From assembly GCF_000763575.1 (NCBI RefSeq), contig NZ_CP009170.1:397501-461500 (forward strand): 64,000 nucleotides of DNA. Direction: 5' to 3'. This DNA is from Thermoanaerobacter kivui (GTDB lineage Bacteria > Bacillota > Thermoanaerobacteria > Thermoanaerobacterales > Thermoanaerobacteraceae). Below the pieces are notes generated by a model. That model was not told where the DNA came from, did not search any database, and saw only the letters and a list, made by a program, of their open reading frames with translations. Below are positions 1-7,512 of this stretch, one piece after another (the first letter of the stretch is position 1; each line of letters begins with the position of its first letter). The position numbers were made by a program, and so were the translations under genes.

Positions 1-210
1 TCATTTGAGGATGAGGTAATGGATAAATGTATGCTTTCACAGTATAAAGAATTACTTGAACCAGAGGAATTTGAGGTATTAATGCTAAACATTGTAGAAG
101 GCGTATCTCAAAAAGAAATTGCATCAATGCTCCACAAAACGCAGTCTTGTATAAGCAAAATGAAGAAAAGGGCTCTTAGAAAATTGGAAGAATTTATAAA
201 GGAAGTTTGA
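1..210 (+). CDS. sigma-70 region 4-like protein, 5' end outside window
   Basis: The reading frame is open from the first base of the window, so the ATG at 19 is probably internal and the gene starts upstream. The visible part is a helix-turn-helix of sigma-70 region 4 type: a GVSQKEIASMLHKTQSCISK helix pair followed by a basic MKKRALRKLEEF helix that would contact the -35 element. Full sigma factors are much longer, so this is either the tail of one or a short region-4-only protein like Orf7 of Tn916. It lies 4 bp ahead of a broken HTH_16-type gene, the same order as orf7-orf8 in Tn916-like elements. A relic of a similar gene sits at 11693-11803 on the other strand. The fold is clear; the promoter set it would serve is unknown. 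Confidence 0.65.
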   Translation, partial: SFEDEVMDKCMLSQYKELLEPEEFEVLMLNIVEGVSQKEIASMLHKTQSCISKMKKRALRKLEEFIKEV

Positions 211-214
211 AACT

Positions 215-416
215 ATGGAGGAATGTGAAAGGCTTTTTGAAATTATTTTGAAAGCAAAACAGGGGGATAAAGAAGCTTATAGAGGAAATAATAAGGCGCT
301 TTGAACCCTTGATAATGGGTAGTGTAAAAGGTGTAGATGAAGAAATAAAAGAAGAGTTAAAACAGGATTTAATCGAGATTATAATAAGAGCAGTAAAGAA
401 TTTTGAGATAAAATGA
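215..416 (+). pseudogene. HTH_16-type conjugative-transposon-like regulator, frameshifted
   Basis: ATG at 215 begins MEECERLFEIILKAKQGDKEA, the usual start of the short HTH_16 proteins that follow sigma-like genes in Tn916-type elements. The frame then closes at 304. From about base 276 a second frame continues the same protein (IEEIIRRFEPLIMGSVKG, then a stretch rich in E and K, then LIEIIIRAVKNFEIK) and stops at 414-416. The two halves join naturally if one or two bases are missing around 273-278. The product was about 65 residues, cytoplasmic and probably a transcriptional accessory protein. An assembly error cannot be excluded. Confidence 0.6.
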
Positions 417-753
417 AAAATAAAATTTTGAATTGTGGAATATTTTTTATAAATTTTAGCTTTTATATAGATAGAGGGGGAAATAAAAAAGTGGGAGGTG
501 AAAATGTTTATAAAACGTTCCCCTGGAATAAAATATGAGGGAGGAGATTATAGGGAAAATCCCACATAAAAGATATAAAATTCAAGAGTGGTAGAAAAAA
601 GTATGTCTGCAGAATGGCTTAAATGAAGGCTTTTGAATTTTGCATAAATCTAAAGTATATAATAGAAAAGCGGTATTTCAAAAAGACATTTAAAAATATC
701 TGTAAGTGAAAGATGTTTTAAGTTAAAAAATTAGAGAGGAGGATTATATAAAA
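417..753. other. gene-poor gap of 337 bp
   Basis: Nothing large is coded here. One 21-codon ORF (504-569, beginning MFIKRSPGIKYEGG) has a good ribosome binding site (GGGAGGTG at 493-500) but I do not recognise it; it may be a degenerate fragment. The stretch just before 754 carries the GAGAGGAGG binding site of the next gene at 735-743. Confidence 0.3.
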
Positions 754-1422
754 TTGAAGAAAATAATTAGCATGGTTGTAATTTTCATGATGTTGATCAA
801 TTTAGGTTGCGCATTTGGAATGGAGAATGAAACACCGTTTTCAAAAAATAATGAAATAAGTTTGCCAAGTGGAATAGTTAATCCTGATTATGTTGACTAT
901 CCAGATGGGACTGTGGATATTCAAATTGAACCGCCAATTACAGATGGTACTACTATTCCCGATGATTCGAGAAGTGGAATTGCAAGTGCCATATGGGATA
1001 TTGGGTTAAGAATAGGAAGTTACTTTTTTAGAACTGCTGGAAATATTATTTTAGATGTGGCTACAATAGCATTTGGCTTAACAGAAGCTCATGTCAATAA
1101 AAATAAAGGAGCTTCGGTTCATTTATATCATTCTTATACATACAGAAACAAAGTTGCAAAAGTTTATAACCAAAGTACCAGAACATGGAAAACTTATGTA
1201 ATAGAGGGGAATAGAGAGTGGTATAGGCATGAGTTTGCTTCTTTTGCACAAACCAATGGATTTACAGCGACAGCCTCAGTAGATTTTACTGCTGATAAGG
1301 GATATCCACCGATTCATGTGGATGTAGCACCTCATTATTATGACGATAACTGGATTAGAAATATGGCTCAGTATAATTACTATTTTAACAGAGGAGTTAC
1401 TGAGGAATATGGATGGAGGTAA
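754..1422 (+). CDS. exported protein of unknown function, probable lipoprotein
   Basis: This 222-residue protein starts with TTG at 754, chosen because GAGAGGAGG lies about 10 bases upstream. Residues 1-20 are a lysine-started hydrophobic signal peptide ending in LINLGC, which fits a lipobox with Cys19 as the lipidated residue. The middle (about residues 75-110) has a hydrophobic glycine-rich stretch, and the C-terminal half is rich in Tyr, Trp, His and Asn (SYTYRN, TWKTYV, EWYRHEF), typical of an extracellular beta-rich domain. I recognise no family. The next gene starts inside its last codons, so the two are translationally coupled. The sigma-like pair upstream may control it, which is inference from position only. 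Confidence 0.55.
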   Translation: MKKIISMVVIFMMLINLGCAFGMENETPFSKNNEISLPSGIVNPDYVDYPDGTVDIQIEPPITDGTTIPDDSRSGIASAIWDIGLRIGSYFFRTAGNIILDVATIAFGLTEAHVNKNKGASVHLYHSYTYRNKVAKVYNQSTRTWKTYVIEGNREWYRHEFASFAQTNGFTATASVDFTADKGYPPIHVDVAPHYYDDNWIRNMAQYNYYFNRGVTEEYGWR

Positions 1423-2059
1423 TAGTATAAACATCAAACGAATAATATTTTATGTACTATTGATTGCTGTGATATTAGTGGCTTTTGTGGGTTATGATTA
1501 TTATAATTACAATAGAAGCCATCCATTTTTATACAATACTAATAAAGCTCCTAATTTGAATTATTCTACACAAAGTAAGAATTTTAAAATTTATACTCTA
1601 ATTGAGGTAGGAAAGAAATATCAATTTTCTGGCAATGAAACTTCTGAGTGGGCTAAAAATGCAAAAGAAGCTCAAGAGTCTAATAAATATACTTCTTTAC
1701 AGTATACAATCATAATAGAAAATATTAGTGATAAAGTTATAAGAGACTTTAAAGCACAAGCATTTGTTGACGAAGGATTGCAGCCTTATATAATGTCTGG
1801 GATATTATATTTCGGTACTCTAAATCAGCAGAAGATAGATTTAAATGTAAAAAATAATGAGAAGATGGATTATATGACAGAAATTAGTCGGTTTACCTGG
1901 TTGCCAAATATAAATCAAATTGATGTGAAAGATAGGGAAAAAATTTTGGAAGCCATTAAAAAGCCTATAAAACTCATAATTAAGTGGAGAGATGGAGAAG
2001 AATATTTGCTTTTAGAAAATGCTGAAGTGAAGCAGTTTGTTGACAAAGCAAAATTTTAG
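1409..2059 (+). CDS. membrane-anchored unknown protein with IS-encoded C-terminus
   Basis: I place the start at ATG 1409 (GAGGAG at 1391-1396), overlapping the previous gene by 14 bp; an upstream ATG at 1340 has no such site. The protein has one transmembrane helix near residues 10-30 (IIFYVLLIAVILVAFVG) followed by an extracytoplasmic domain of about 185 residues without a family I know. The last residues, QFVDKAKF, and the TAG stop are encoded by the terminal inverted repeat of the IS inserted after base 2032. If the element is removed at its 6-bp target duplication, the frame reads AEVKIY and then TGA at 3611-3613, so only the last two residues were exchanged and the protein may still work. 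Confidence 0.55.
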   Translation: MDGGNSINIKRIIFYVLLIAVILVAFVGYDYYNYNRSHPFLYNTNKAPNLNYSTQSKNFKIYTLIEVGKKYQFSGNETSEWAKNAKEAQESNKYTSLQYTIIIENISDKVIRDFKAQAFVDEGLQPYIMSGILYFGTLNQQKIDLNVKNNEKMDYMTEISRFTWLPNINQIDVKDREKILEAIKKPIKLIIKWRDGEEYLLLENAEVKQFVDKAKF

Positions 2060-3505
2060 CCCCTGTTTTCTTAGTACCGAAAGCAGGGGCTGTATATATC
2101 TGGATAAAATTTTCTTTAAAACTCCAAATAATGAATAAAGTTTTGAAATGTCAAAGGGCCCTTTGCCCTTCCTCCATAACCATAAGGCCATTTTCTTTAA
2201 ATTCATGGCAGCAAAAACAAGCATCGCTTGCATGGACAATTTTTCCTTCCCTCTTAACGTCGTCCATCGCAAACCATGCTTCTCCTTTAAATCTGCAAAT
2301 ACTCTCTCTATTGTCTCTTTCCTTCTCTCATATACTTCTTTACAGTAAGGTGTATGCCTTAGGTGTTCTGCTTCTTCTACATATCCTTCCCATATGTGCC
2401 TGAATATCCTCTTTGTGTAGTCTTTACTTTGGGTACACTTTTCTCTTAGAGGACAGTTTTTACATTTTTCTGGGTTTGATTTGTATTCTCTATATCCTTC
2501 TCTGTTGGTTGTAACATATGTTAATATTTCATTCTGCGGGCATATGTAACAGTCATAGTATTCATCATAAACAAATTCATGTTTTTTCATGAAACCATCT
2601 TTTGTTTTTGGCCTTGTATACGGCACTGATGGTATTATTTGTCTATCAAATATTGTCTTTAATATGTACGGATTTTTATAGCCTGCGTCTACTGCTATTG
2701 CTTTCGGTTTTCTTACCCTCTTTTCAACTTCTTCTAATACTTCTTGAAACATCACACTGTCGTGTACATTTGCAGCTTCAACTTTTACTCCTAATACAAA
2801 TCCGTTTTTATCGCAGGCTGTGTGAAAAGAATATGCAAAGATTTTTTCTTTTCCGTTTTTGTTTAACATTCCGCTATCCGGGTCTGTTTTGCTTACTTTC
2901 ACTTCTTTCGTCTTTATCTTCTTGATTTTCTTTAATGGCTTTTTGCCATGAGCCTCTCTATCCTTGTTTATTTCTTCTTCTAGTTTTTCTTGATAAGTCC
3001 TGGCTTCTTTTTCTACTATTTCTTTGGTGTATTTCTTCTTGTTGGCACTTGCTTTTACATGGGTTGAATCTATGAATACTTCCTCTGCATTTACTAGCCC
3101 ATGTTTTATTGCTTCTTCTAAAATTTTCGTAAATATTTTTTCAAATATATCCGTCCCCTTGAATCTTCTTATGTAGTTCTGACTAAATGTTGAAAAATGA
3201 GGTATTTCTTCTGTCAGCCCATACCCTAAAAACCATCTATACGCTACATTTGTTTTTATTTCTGCTATTGTCCTCCTCATCGATGGTATACCAAAAAGAT
3301 ATTGAATGAAAAGTATTTTTATGAGTACTACTGGGTCTATGCTTGGTCTGCCGTGATCTTCGGAATATTTCTCTTTTACTAAATCATATATGAAACTAAA
3401 ATCTATAACTCTTTCTATCTTCCTTAAAAGGTGATCTTTTGGAACTAACTGATCTATGCTTACAAATTCTATTTGATGTCTGGCATCCTGTTTCTTTGAT
3501 AACAT
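2012..3505 (-). CDS. IS1182-family transposase
   Basis: This 497-residue DDE-type transposase starts at 3505 with an AGGAGAGGAG site upstream. The N-terminal part (about 15-110) has the DHLLRKIE and GRPSIDPVVLIKILFIQYLFG region and the FLGYGLTEEIPHFSTFSQNY block typical of IS1182/IS5-like enzymes. The catalytic core includes FIDSTHVKA (about 145), AVDAGYKNPY (about 275) and, after a cysteine-rich stretch near 315-365, the HGLRWTTLRG region with the last acidic residue in the preceding ERVFADLKEKHG helix. The gene has no stop inside the element: it reads through the left inverted repeat and borrows a stop at 2012-2014 from the host gene, so its last residues are host-encoded. It appears intact and could be active. 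Confidence 0.85.
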   Translation of the reverse strand: MLSKKQDARHQIEFVSIDQLVPKDHLLRKIERVIDFSFIYDLVKEKYSEDHGRPSIDPVVLIKILFIQYLFGIPSMRRTIAEIKTNVAYRWFLGYGLTEEIPHFSTFSQNYIRRFKGTDIFEKIFTKILEEAIKHGLVNAEEVFIDSTHVKASANKKKYTKEIVEKEARTYQEKLEEEINKDREAHGKKPLKKIKKIKTKEVKVSKTDPDSGMLNKNGKEKIFAYSFHTACDKNGFVLGVKVEAANVHDSVMFQEVLEEVEKRVRKPKAIAVDAGYKNPYILKTIFDRQIIPSVPYTRPKTKDGFMKKHEFVYDEYYDCYICPQNEILTYVTTNREGYREYKSNPEKCKNCPLREKCTQSKDYTKRIFRHIWEGYVEEAEHLRHTPYCKEVYERRKETIERVFADLKEKHGLRWTTLRGKEKLSMQAMLVFAAMNLKKMALWLWRKGKGPFDISKLYSLFGVLKKILSRYIQPLLSVLRKQGLKFCFVNKLLHFSIF

Positions 3506-3598
3506 CTTTCTTCTCCTCTCCTCTTTTGCTTTGTACCGTTAAAAAAACAAGGAACCCTTCTCATCATAACGGGTTCCCGATATTTTGTCAACAGTCTG
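2033..3598. mobile_element. IS1182-family insertion sequence, complete, 1566 bp
   Basis: The element is bounded by imperfect terminal inverted repeats, CAGTTTGTTGACAAA at 2033-2047 and the reverse complement of CAGACTGTTGACAAA at 3584-3598 (13 of 15 match), and flanked by the direct repeat GTGAAG at 2027-2032 and 3599-3604. It carries one transposase gene on the minus strand. An internal hairpin (AGCCCCTG at 2058-2065 pairing with CAGGGGCT at 2084-2091) lies at the left end. Removing the element plus one GTGAAG restores a natural end for the gene at 1409 directly before its terminator at 3620, which supports both boundaries. Confidence 0.85.
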
Positions 3599-3619
3599 GT
3601 GAAGATATATTGAGATTAC

Positions 3620-3666
3620 AATGGCGCAATTGACAATAGATTTCTGTTAAGTGCGCCATTATTTTT
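3620..3666 (+). terminator. rho-independent terminator
   Basis: AATGGCGCA at 3620-3628 pairs with TGCGCCATT at 3652-3660 and is followed by ATTTTTT. It belongs to the gene at 1409, from which it is now separated by the IS. Confidence 0.7.
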
Positions 3667-3780
3667 TAAATTTTTGTATTTTTATAGTATAATGAAGATA
3701 AAGAAAAAGTGGAGGATGATTTGTGCTTATTAATCAGACTGTGACTTTGTGTATAACAATCTGTGAAAGGGGAATAGAAG

Positions 3781-4666
3781 ATGAATAAAGAGCAATTTGA
3801 GAGAATGCATACAGGCAAAATTTATTGCTGCTTTGGATCAAAGTGGAGGTAGTACACCTAAAGTATTGAAACTCTATGGTATCCCAGAGGAAAGTTATGC
3901 TAATGAGGAGGAAATGTTTGATTTAATTCATCAAATGCGATCTCGCATTATTAAAAGCCCTGCTTTCCGATCAGAGTATATATTAGGAGCGATTCTTTTC
4001 CAGAACACAATGGAACGAGAAATTGAAGGGTATTTTACTGCTGATTATCTATGGAAAGTGAAAGGTATTATTCCTTTTTTGAAGGTGGATGTAGGCCTCG
4101 AGAAAGAGGAAAATGGAGTACAGCTCATGAAACAAGTACCTCATTTAGATGAGACGTTGAAGAGGGCGAAAGAGCGAAATATATTTGGGACTAAGATGAG
4201 GTCTGTCATTAAAAGAGCAAATCAAGAAGGAATTCGCAACATTGTAGCACAGCAGTTTGAGGTCGCAAAGCAGATCATCGCAGCGGGATTTTTGCCTATA
4301 TTGGAACCAGAAATAGATATTTACAGCCCGGATAAAGAGAAGGCAGAAGAAATTCTTAAAGAGGAGATTGTAAAACATTTATCAAGCCTTGGGCATGAAG
4401 AAAAAATTATGCTTAAAATGTCAATTCCATCAAAGGATAATTTTTATCTGGACTTGATGGCTGATCCGCATATAGTAAGGATTCTTGCCTTATCGGGAGG
4501 TTATAGCAGGAAAGAGGCTAACGAGAGACTTTCCCGCAATCACGGGATGATTGCCAGCTTCTCTCGAGCTTTGATGGAGGGACTTACTGCTCAACAATCC
4601 GAGGAGGAGTTTAATGATACTTTAGCTGCTGCGATTAAGTCTATTTATGAGGCTTCTATTACTTAA
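3781..4666 (+). pseudogene. fda: class I fructose-1,6-bisphosphate aldolase, N-terminal frameshift
   Basis: Class I aldolases of this bacterial type cleave fructose 1,6-bisphosphate to dihydroxyacetone phosphate and glyceraldehyde 3-phosphate through a Schiff-base lysine. ATG 3781 follows AAGGGG and begins MNKEQFERMHTGK, the normal start of the family, but the frame is lost after codon 13. The rest (FIAALDQSGGSTPKVL through to 4666) continues in another frame, consistent with loss of two bases near 3820 (aaagga reduced to aaaa). Downstream the protein is complete: LKVDVG near residue 95 and the ILEPEIDI block with KMSIPS near 210 are present, and LALSGGYSR is the phosphate-binding loop. A TTG at 3797 could give a 289-residue product with an altered start but lacks a clear ribosome site. 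Either a recent lesion or a base-calling error. Confidence 0.75.
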
Positions 4667-4707
4667 GACTGAACATAAATTATTAAGAAAAAACATTTTA
4701 AATATAA

Positions 4708-4767
4708 GAGACGGTCTTTTATCTTTCTCATTTAAAGTTTAGATGAAAGGAACCGTCCCTTTTGTCC
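4708..4767. repeat. GGAACCGTCCC-type inverted repeat, copy A
   Basis: The right arm AGGAACCGTCCCTTTTGTCC (4748-4767) is well kept; the left arm (AGAGACGGTCTTTTATCT, about 4708-4725) is degenerate. The same motif recurs at 10118-10180 and 27534-27596, always between genes. Confidence 0.6.
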
Positions 4768-4927
4768 TTATGGTAATAGATGTATGCTCTTTTCCTACAA
4801 ATTTCAAAGGAAAAGACCTTTTGGGACTGCCAATGGAGATTTTCTTTGTAAAATTTAGAAGACCAGATGGATTTTTATAAAGTGTGAATATTTGATAGTT
4901 TTTAAGATAGACTAAAAGGTGGTATTT

Positions 4928-6172
4928 ATGTTTCGATTTCATGAAAGTCGCTTTTTTGAAAATTGGTTTGGAGCTTATGCAATCTTAGGTGCGATTGCTT
5001 CAGGATTGATACCTATTTTAATCCCTCTTTGGACGCAGCAACATAGCAGTGCAGCAAATGTCGGGATTGTAATGTCGTTGTTCGGATTAGGGCAGCTTAG
5101 TGCTCCTTTGTGGGGAGAAATAGCAGATACATTGAGACTAAATAGAGTTTTATTTTTGATGGGGTTATTTATCATTGGCTTGTCCCTTTTAAGCATTACA
5201 TTTATTCCATTACCATCAATTTTGGGATTCTTTAGTTTAATGGCTGGCTTAGGATTTTCTTTAACGAATACATTTGCCAATCTTTGGATTGTAGAACGGT
5301 TTTCTTATGCTGAAGTAACTGAAAGGGTGGGAACTCTCCAAAAAGTTTATGGGATAGGTCAAGTGGTTGGATTAGCGATAGCAAGCTTACTCAGTGCAAC
5401 ACATATAAAAATAGCTCTTATAGTTACTTCTTTGATGGCATTTTCTTCCTTGATATTTTATAAAACTATGCCAACAATTAGCAGAGATGGGAAAATTAAA
5501 TTGCGGCCTGCTTTGGAGAAATTACATCCTAGGATACAGCCATTATTAGCTTCGATAAGCCAATCCTATCATTTATTACATATAAAAACTTTATTACCAC
5601 ATTTGTCAAAAACTGCTTTATCAACTTTAACCTTTAATATTTTATGGTTTATAATTGTTGCTGCATCTTCTTTCTTTTTCTCCTTTTACCCCATTATAAT
5701 GAAATACGTGTATAAAATAAGCCCTTCAATTTCTTCTATAATTTTTTCTGTGGCAGTTGGTCTTAGCATTTTTATATATTCTTTGGTGGGTAGGATTGCA
5801 GAAGAAAGAGGAGACAAAAAAGTATTGCTTTTGGGCATTTTTTTGAGATTGATATCTATCTTAGGTTTAACCATACTGGGGTATTTTGTAGTATCAGCAA
5901 GAATGTTTTTAGTGGCTCTATTTTTTGTACTGATTATATTTTCGTGGCCAATAATTTCTGTAAGTGGGACAGCTATAGCATCAGAGTCAAATCTACCACA
6001 AGGAGCTGCAATGGGACTTTTTAGTGCAAATAATGCTTTGGCTTTATCAATAGGATCATTTATTGGGGGCTTTATAGCTCATGTGAAAAGTTACAACTTT
6101 TTACTTGCTTCTTCTGCAATTTTAATGTTCATCGGGCTGCTGTTAAGCGTAATATTGATAAAAGAAGAATAG
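4928..6172 (+). CDS. major facilitator superfamily transporter
   Basis: This protein of about 414 residues is almost wholly hydrophobic with roughly twelve predicted membrane spans. The first span (YAILGAIASGLIPILIPLW) is followed by a GQLSAPLWGEIADTLRLNR loop after TM2, which matches the MFS motif A (G-x-L-x-D-R/K). A second pseudo-repeat (VGRIAEERGDKK, about residue 290) marks the C-terminal half. The start at ATG 4928 is preferred over GTG 4919 because AGGTGG sits 6 bases upstream. It resembles the 12-span nucleoside/sugar permease-like MFS group, but the substrate cannot be read from the sequence. It stands alone between a repeat and a gene-poor region. Confidence 0.75.
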   Translation: MFRFHESRFFENWFGAYAILGAIASGLIPILIPLWTQQHSSAANVGIVMSLFGLGQLSAPLWGEIADTLRLNRVLFLMGLFIIGLSLLSITFIPLPSILGFFSLMAGLGFSLTNTFANLWIVERFSYAEVTERVGTLQKVYGIGQVVGLAIASLLSATHIKIALIVTSLMAFSSLIFYKTMPTISRDGKIKLRPALEKLHPRIQPLLASISQSYHLLHIKTLLPHLSKTALSTLTFNILWFIIVAASSFFFSFYPIIMKYVYKISPSISSIIFSVAVGLSIFIYSLVGRIAEERGDKKVLLLGIFLRLISILGLTILGYFVVSARMFLVALFFVLIIFSWPIISVSGTAIASESNLPQGAAMGLFSANNALALSIGSFIGGFIAHVKSYNFLLASSAILMFIGLLLSVILIKEE

Positions 6173-6285
6173 CAATGTAATTTGACGTTATATTATTCTT
6201 AATAACACCATGTAAAATGTCATTATGACAAATACATCCCTCATAAGCTTTGGCACAGGGATGAATATGTTTAGAAAAAGCATAA

Positions 6286-6309
6286 AAAATTTTTACTTTG
6301 TCAACAAAA
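6286..6309 (-). repeat. possible relic of an IS1182-type left end
   Basis: Read on the minus strand this gives TTTGTTGACAAAGTAAAA, matching the left end of the IS at 2033 (TTTGTTGACAAAGCAAAA) at 17 of 18 positions. No transposase sequence is attached. AT-rich composition makes chance similarity possible. Confidence 0.35.
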
Positions 6310-6391
6310 TAAAACAGGGTTTGCTTGAACTTTGGTTATAATTTTTATTTTACTCAAGGAAATATTTAACATTTTGCTTTACTACTAAGAC

Positions 6392-6420
6392 TTGACAGAA
6401 AATGTAGTTAATAATATAAT
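6392..6420 (+). promoter_or_regulatory. consensus sigma-A promoter
   Basis: TTGACA at 6392-6397 and TATAAT at 6415-6420 are perfect consensus hexamers with a 17-bp spacer. Transcription would start near 6427 and run into the cysteine-rich peptide gene at 6458 and probably the ABC exporter behind it. Confidence 0.8.
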
Positions 6421-6457
6421 AATAAACAACAATACAAAAATAGGAGGTAACTTGAAA

Positions 6458-6778
6458 ATGAAGAAATTGATACTAGTTTTTTTGATTTCTGTATTTTTAT
6501 CCACTTCCATATCTTATGCCCTTAGTAAAGAATTGTAAAATAAGGAAAGTGACTTAAATAAAATTACCTTCACCGAAAATAATTTTAATTTTACCAATAA
6601 ATCTACCATTATTATGCCAAATTATTATATTGATTGTTATTGTAAAAAGGTATTAATACCAGATGTATCAGGTTTTAATATAATGTATTGTTACTGTTGC
6701 GATAAATATGACCCTTATGGTAACTATATAACGACAGAATGTTCAGGCTGTAGTTTTCTAGGTTGTCCCTATTATTAA
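6458..6778 (+). pseudogene. cysteine-rich exported peptide, in-frame TAA at codon 27
   Basis: ATG 6458 has an ideal AGGAGG (6442-6447). Codons 1-21 encode a textbook signal peptide (MKKLILVFLISVFLSTSISY, then A), and a TAA at 6536-6538 ends the frame after 26 residues. The same frame then stays open for 79 more codons to a TAA at 6776-6778. That part has nine cysteines arranged as CYC, CYCC, then CSGC and SFLGC near the end, with many Tyr and Asn. The full product would be about 105 residues, secreted and cysteine-dense, perhaps metal-binding or disulfide-bonded. It is 33 bp from an ABC exporter operon. I know no family with this pattern. The stop suggests a recent nonsense mutation. Confidence 0.6.
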
Positions 6779-6810
6779 GCAAAAAATTAACTGCGCAAAG
6801 GGGAAGTTTT

Positions 6811-7512
6811 ATGAGTGAAATAAACCTGCAACCTGCTGTTAATTTAAAAGAGGTTGTAAAGGTATACGCAAATCAATCTGAAGAACAAGTTGCCCTTCGT
6901 GGCGTAAACCTTACAATATGGCCGGGAGAATTTGTAACTATACAAGGTCCCTCTGGTTCCGGCAAAACTACACTTCTTAACATAATTGCCGGATTTGAAA
7001 AGCCTACAAGAGGTAAAATTGAAGTTTTTGGCATAGATGTTTCAACTCTTAAAGGCAAAAAACTAGCTGATTTTAGGTATTCTTATATAGGTTTTGTCTT
7101 TCAACAATTTTATTTAATCCCTTCTCTTACTGCCATAGAAAACGTAATTATACCAGTGATGCCAAGGCATACAGATTTTGACAAATATAAAAAAGCCCTC
7201 CTTCTTTTAAAAGAAGTAGGTTTATCAGGCAAAGAAAGTAGCCTTCCAAGTGAGCTCTCTGGAGGAGAGCAGCAAAGGGTAGCACTAGCAAGGGCTTTAA
7301 TGTCAAATCCACGTATAATCCTCGCTGATGAGCCTACTGGCAACCTAGATACATCAACGGGAGAAAAAATAATAGAAATCTTAAAATCTATAAATGAAAA
7401 ATATAGAACAACAATAATAATTGTGACCCACAACGATGAAATAGCAAAAAACTCACCTGTGAAAATATTTATGAAAGACGGACGCATTTTGGAGGTTTTG
7501 AGAAATGCTTAA
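6811..7512 (+). CDS. ABC transporter ATP-binding protein, LolD/MacB type
   Basis: This 233-residue ATPase starts at ATG 6811 (AAAGGGGAAG just upstream); an earlier in-frame codon at 6763 overlaps the peptide gene and is unlikely. It has Walker A GPSGSGKTT (about residue 50), the FVFQQFYLIPSLTAIENV Q-loop segment, the signature LSGGEQQRVALARAL (about 150), Walker B IILADEPTGNLD and the H-loop VTHND. This set is typical of the LolD/FtsE/MacB branch that powers FtsX-type permeases rather than bulk import. Its stop overlaps the next gene's start, so the two form one transporter. The job is most likely extrusion or lipoprotein/peptide release across the membrane. Confidence 0.85.
   Translation: MSEINLQPAVNLKEVVKVYANQSEEQVALRGVNLTIWPGEFVTIQGPSGSGKTTLLNIIAGFEKPTRGKIEVFGIDVSTLKGKKLADFRYSYIGFVFQQFYLIPSLTAIENVIIPVMPRHTDFDKYKKALLLLKEVGLSGKESSLPSELSGGEQQRVALARALMSNPRIILADEPTGNLDTSTGEKIIEILKSINEKYRTTIIIVTHNDEIAKNSPVKIFMKDGRILEVLRNA

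Noticed and set aside
2131-2925. Plus-strand ORFs inside the IS1182 element
   Set aside because: They mirror the transposase on the other strand, are Leu- and Ser-rich and lack ribosome sites.
6458-6778. Selenoprotein or other recoding at the internal stop
   Set aside because: The stop is TAA, not TGA or TAG, so known recoding systems do not apply.
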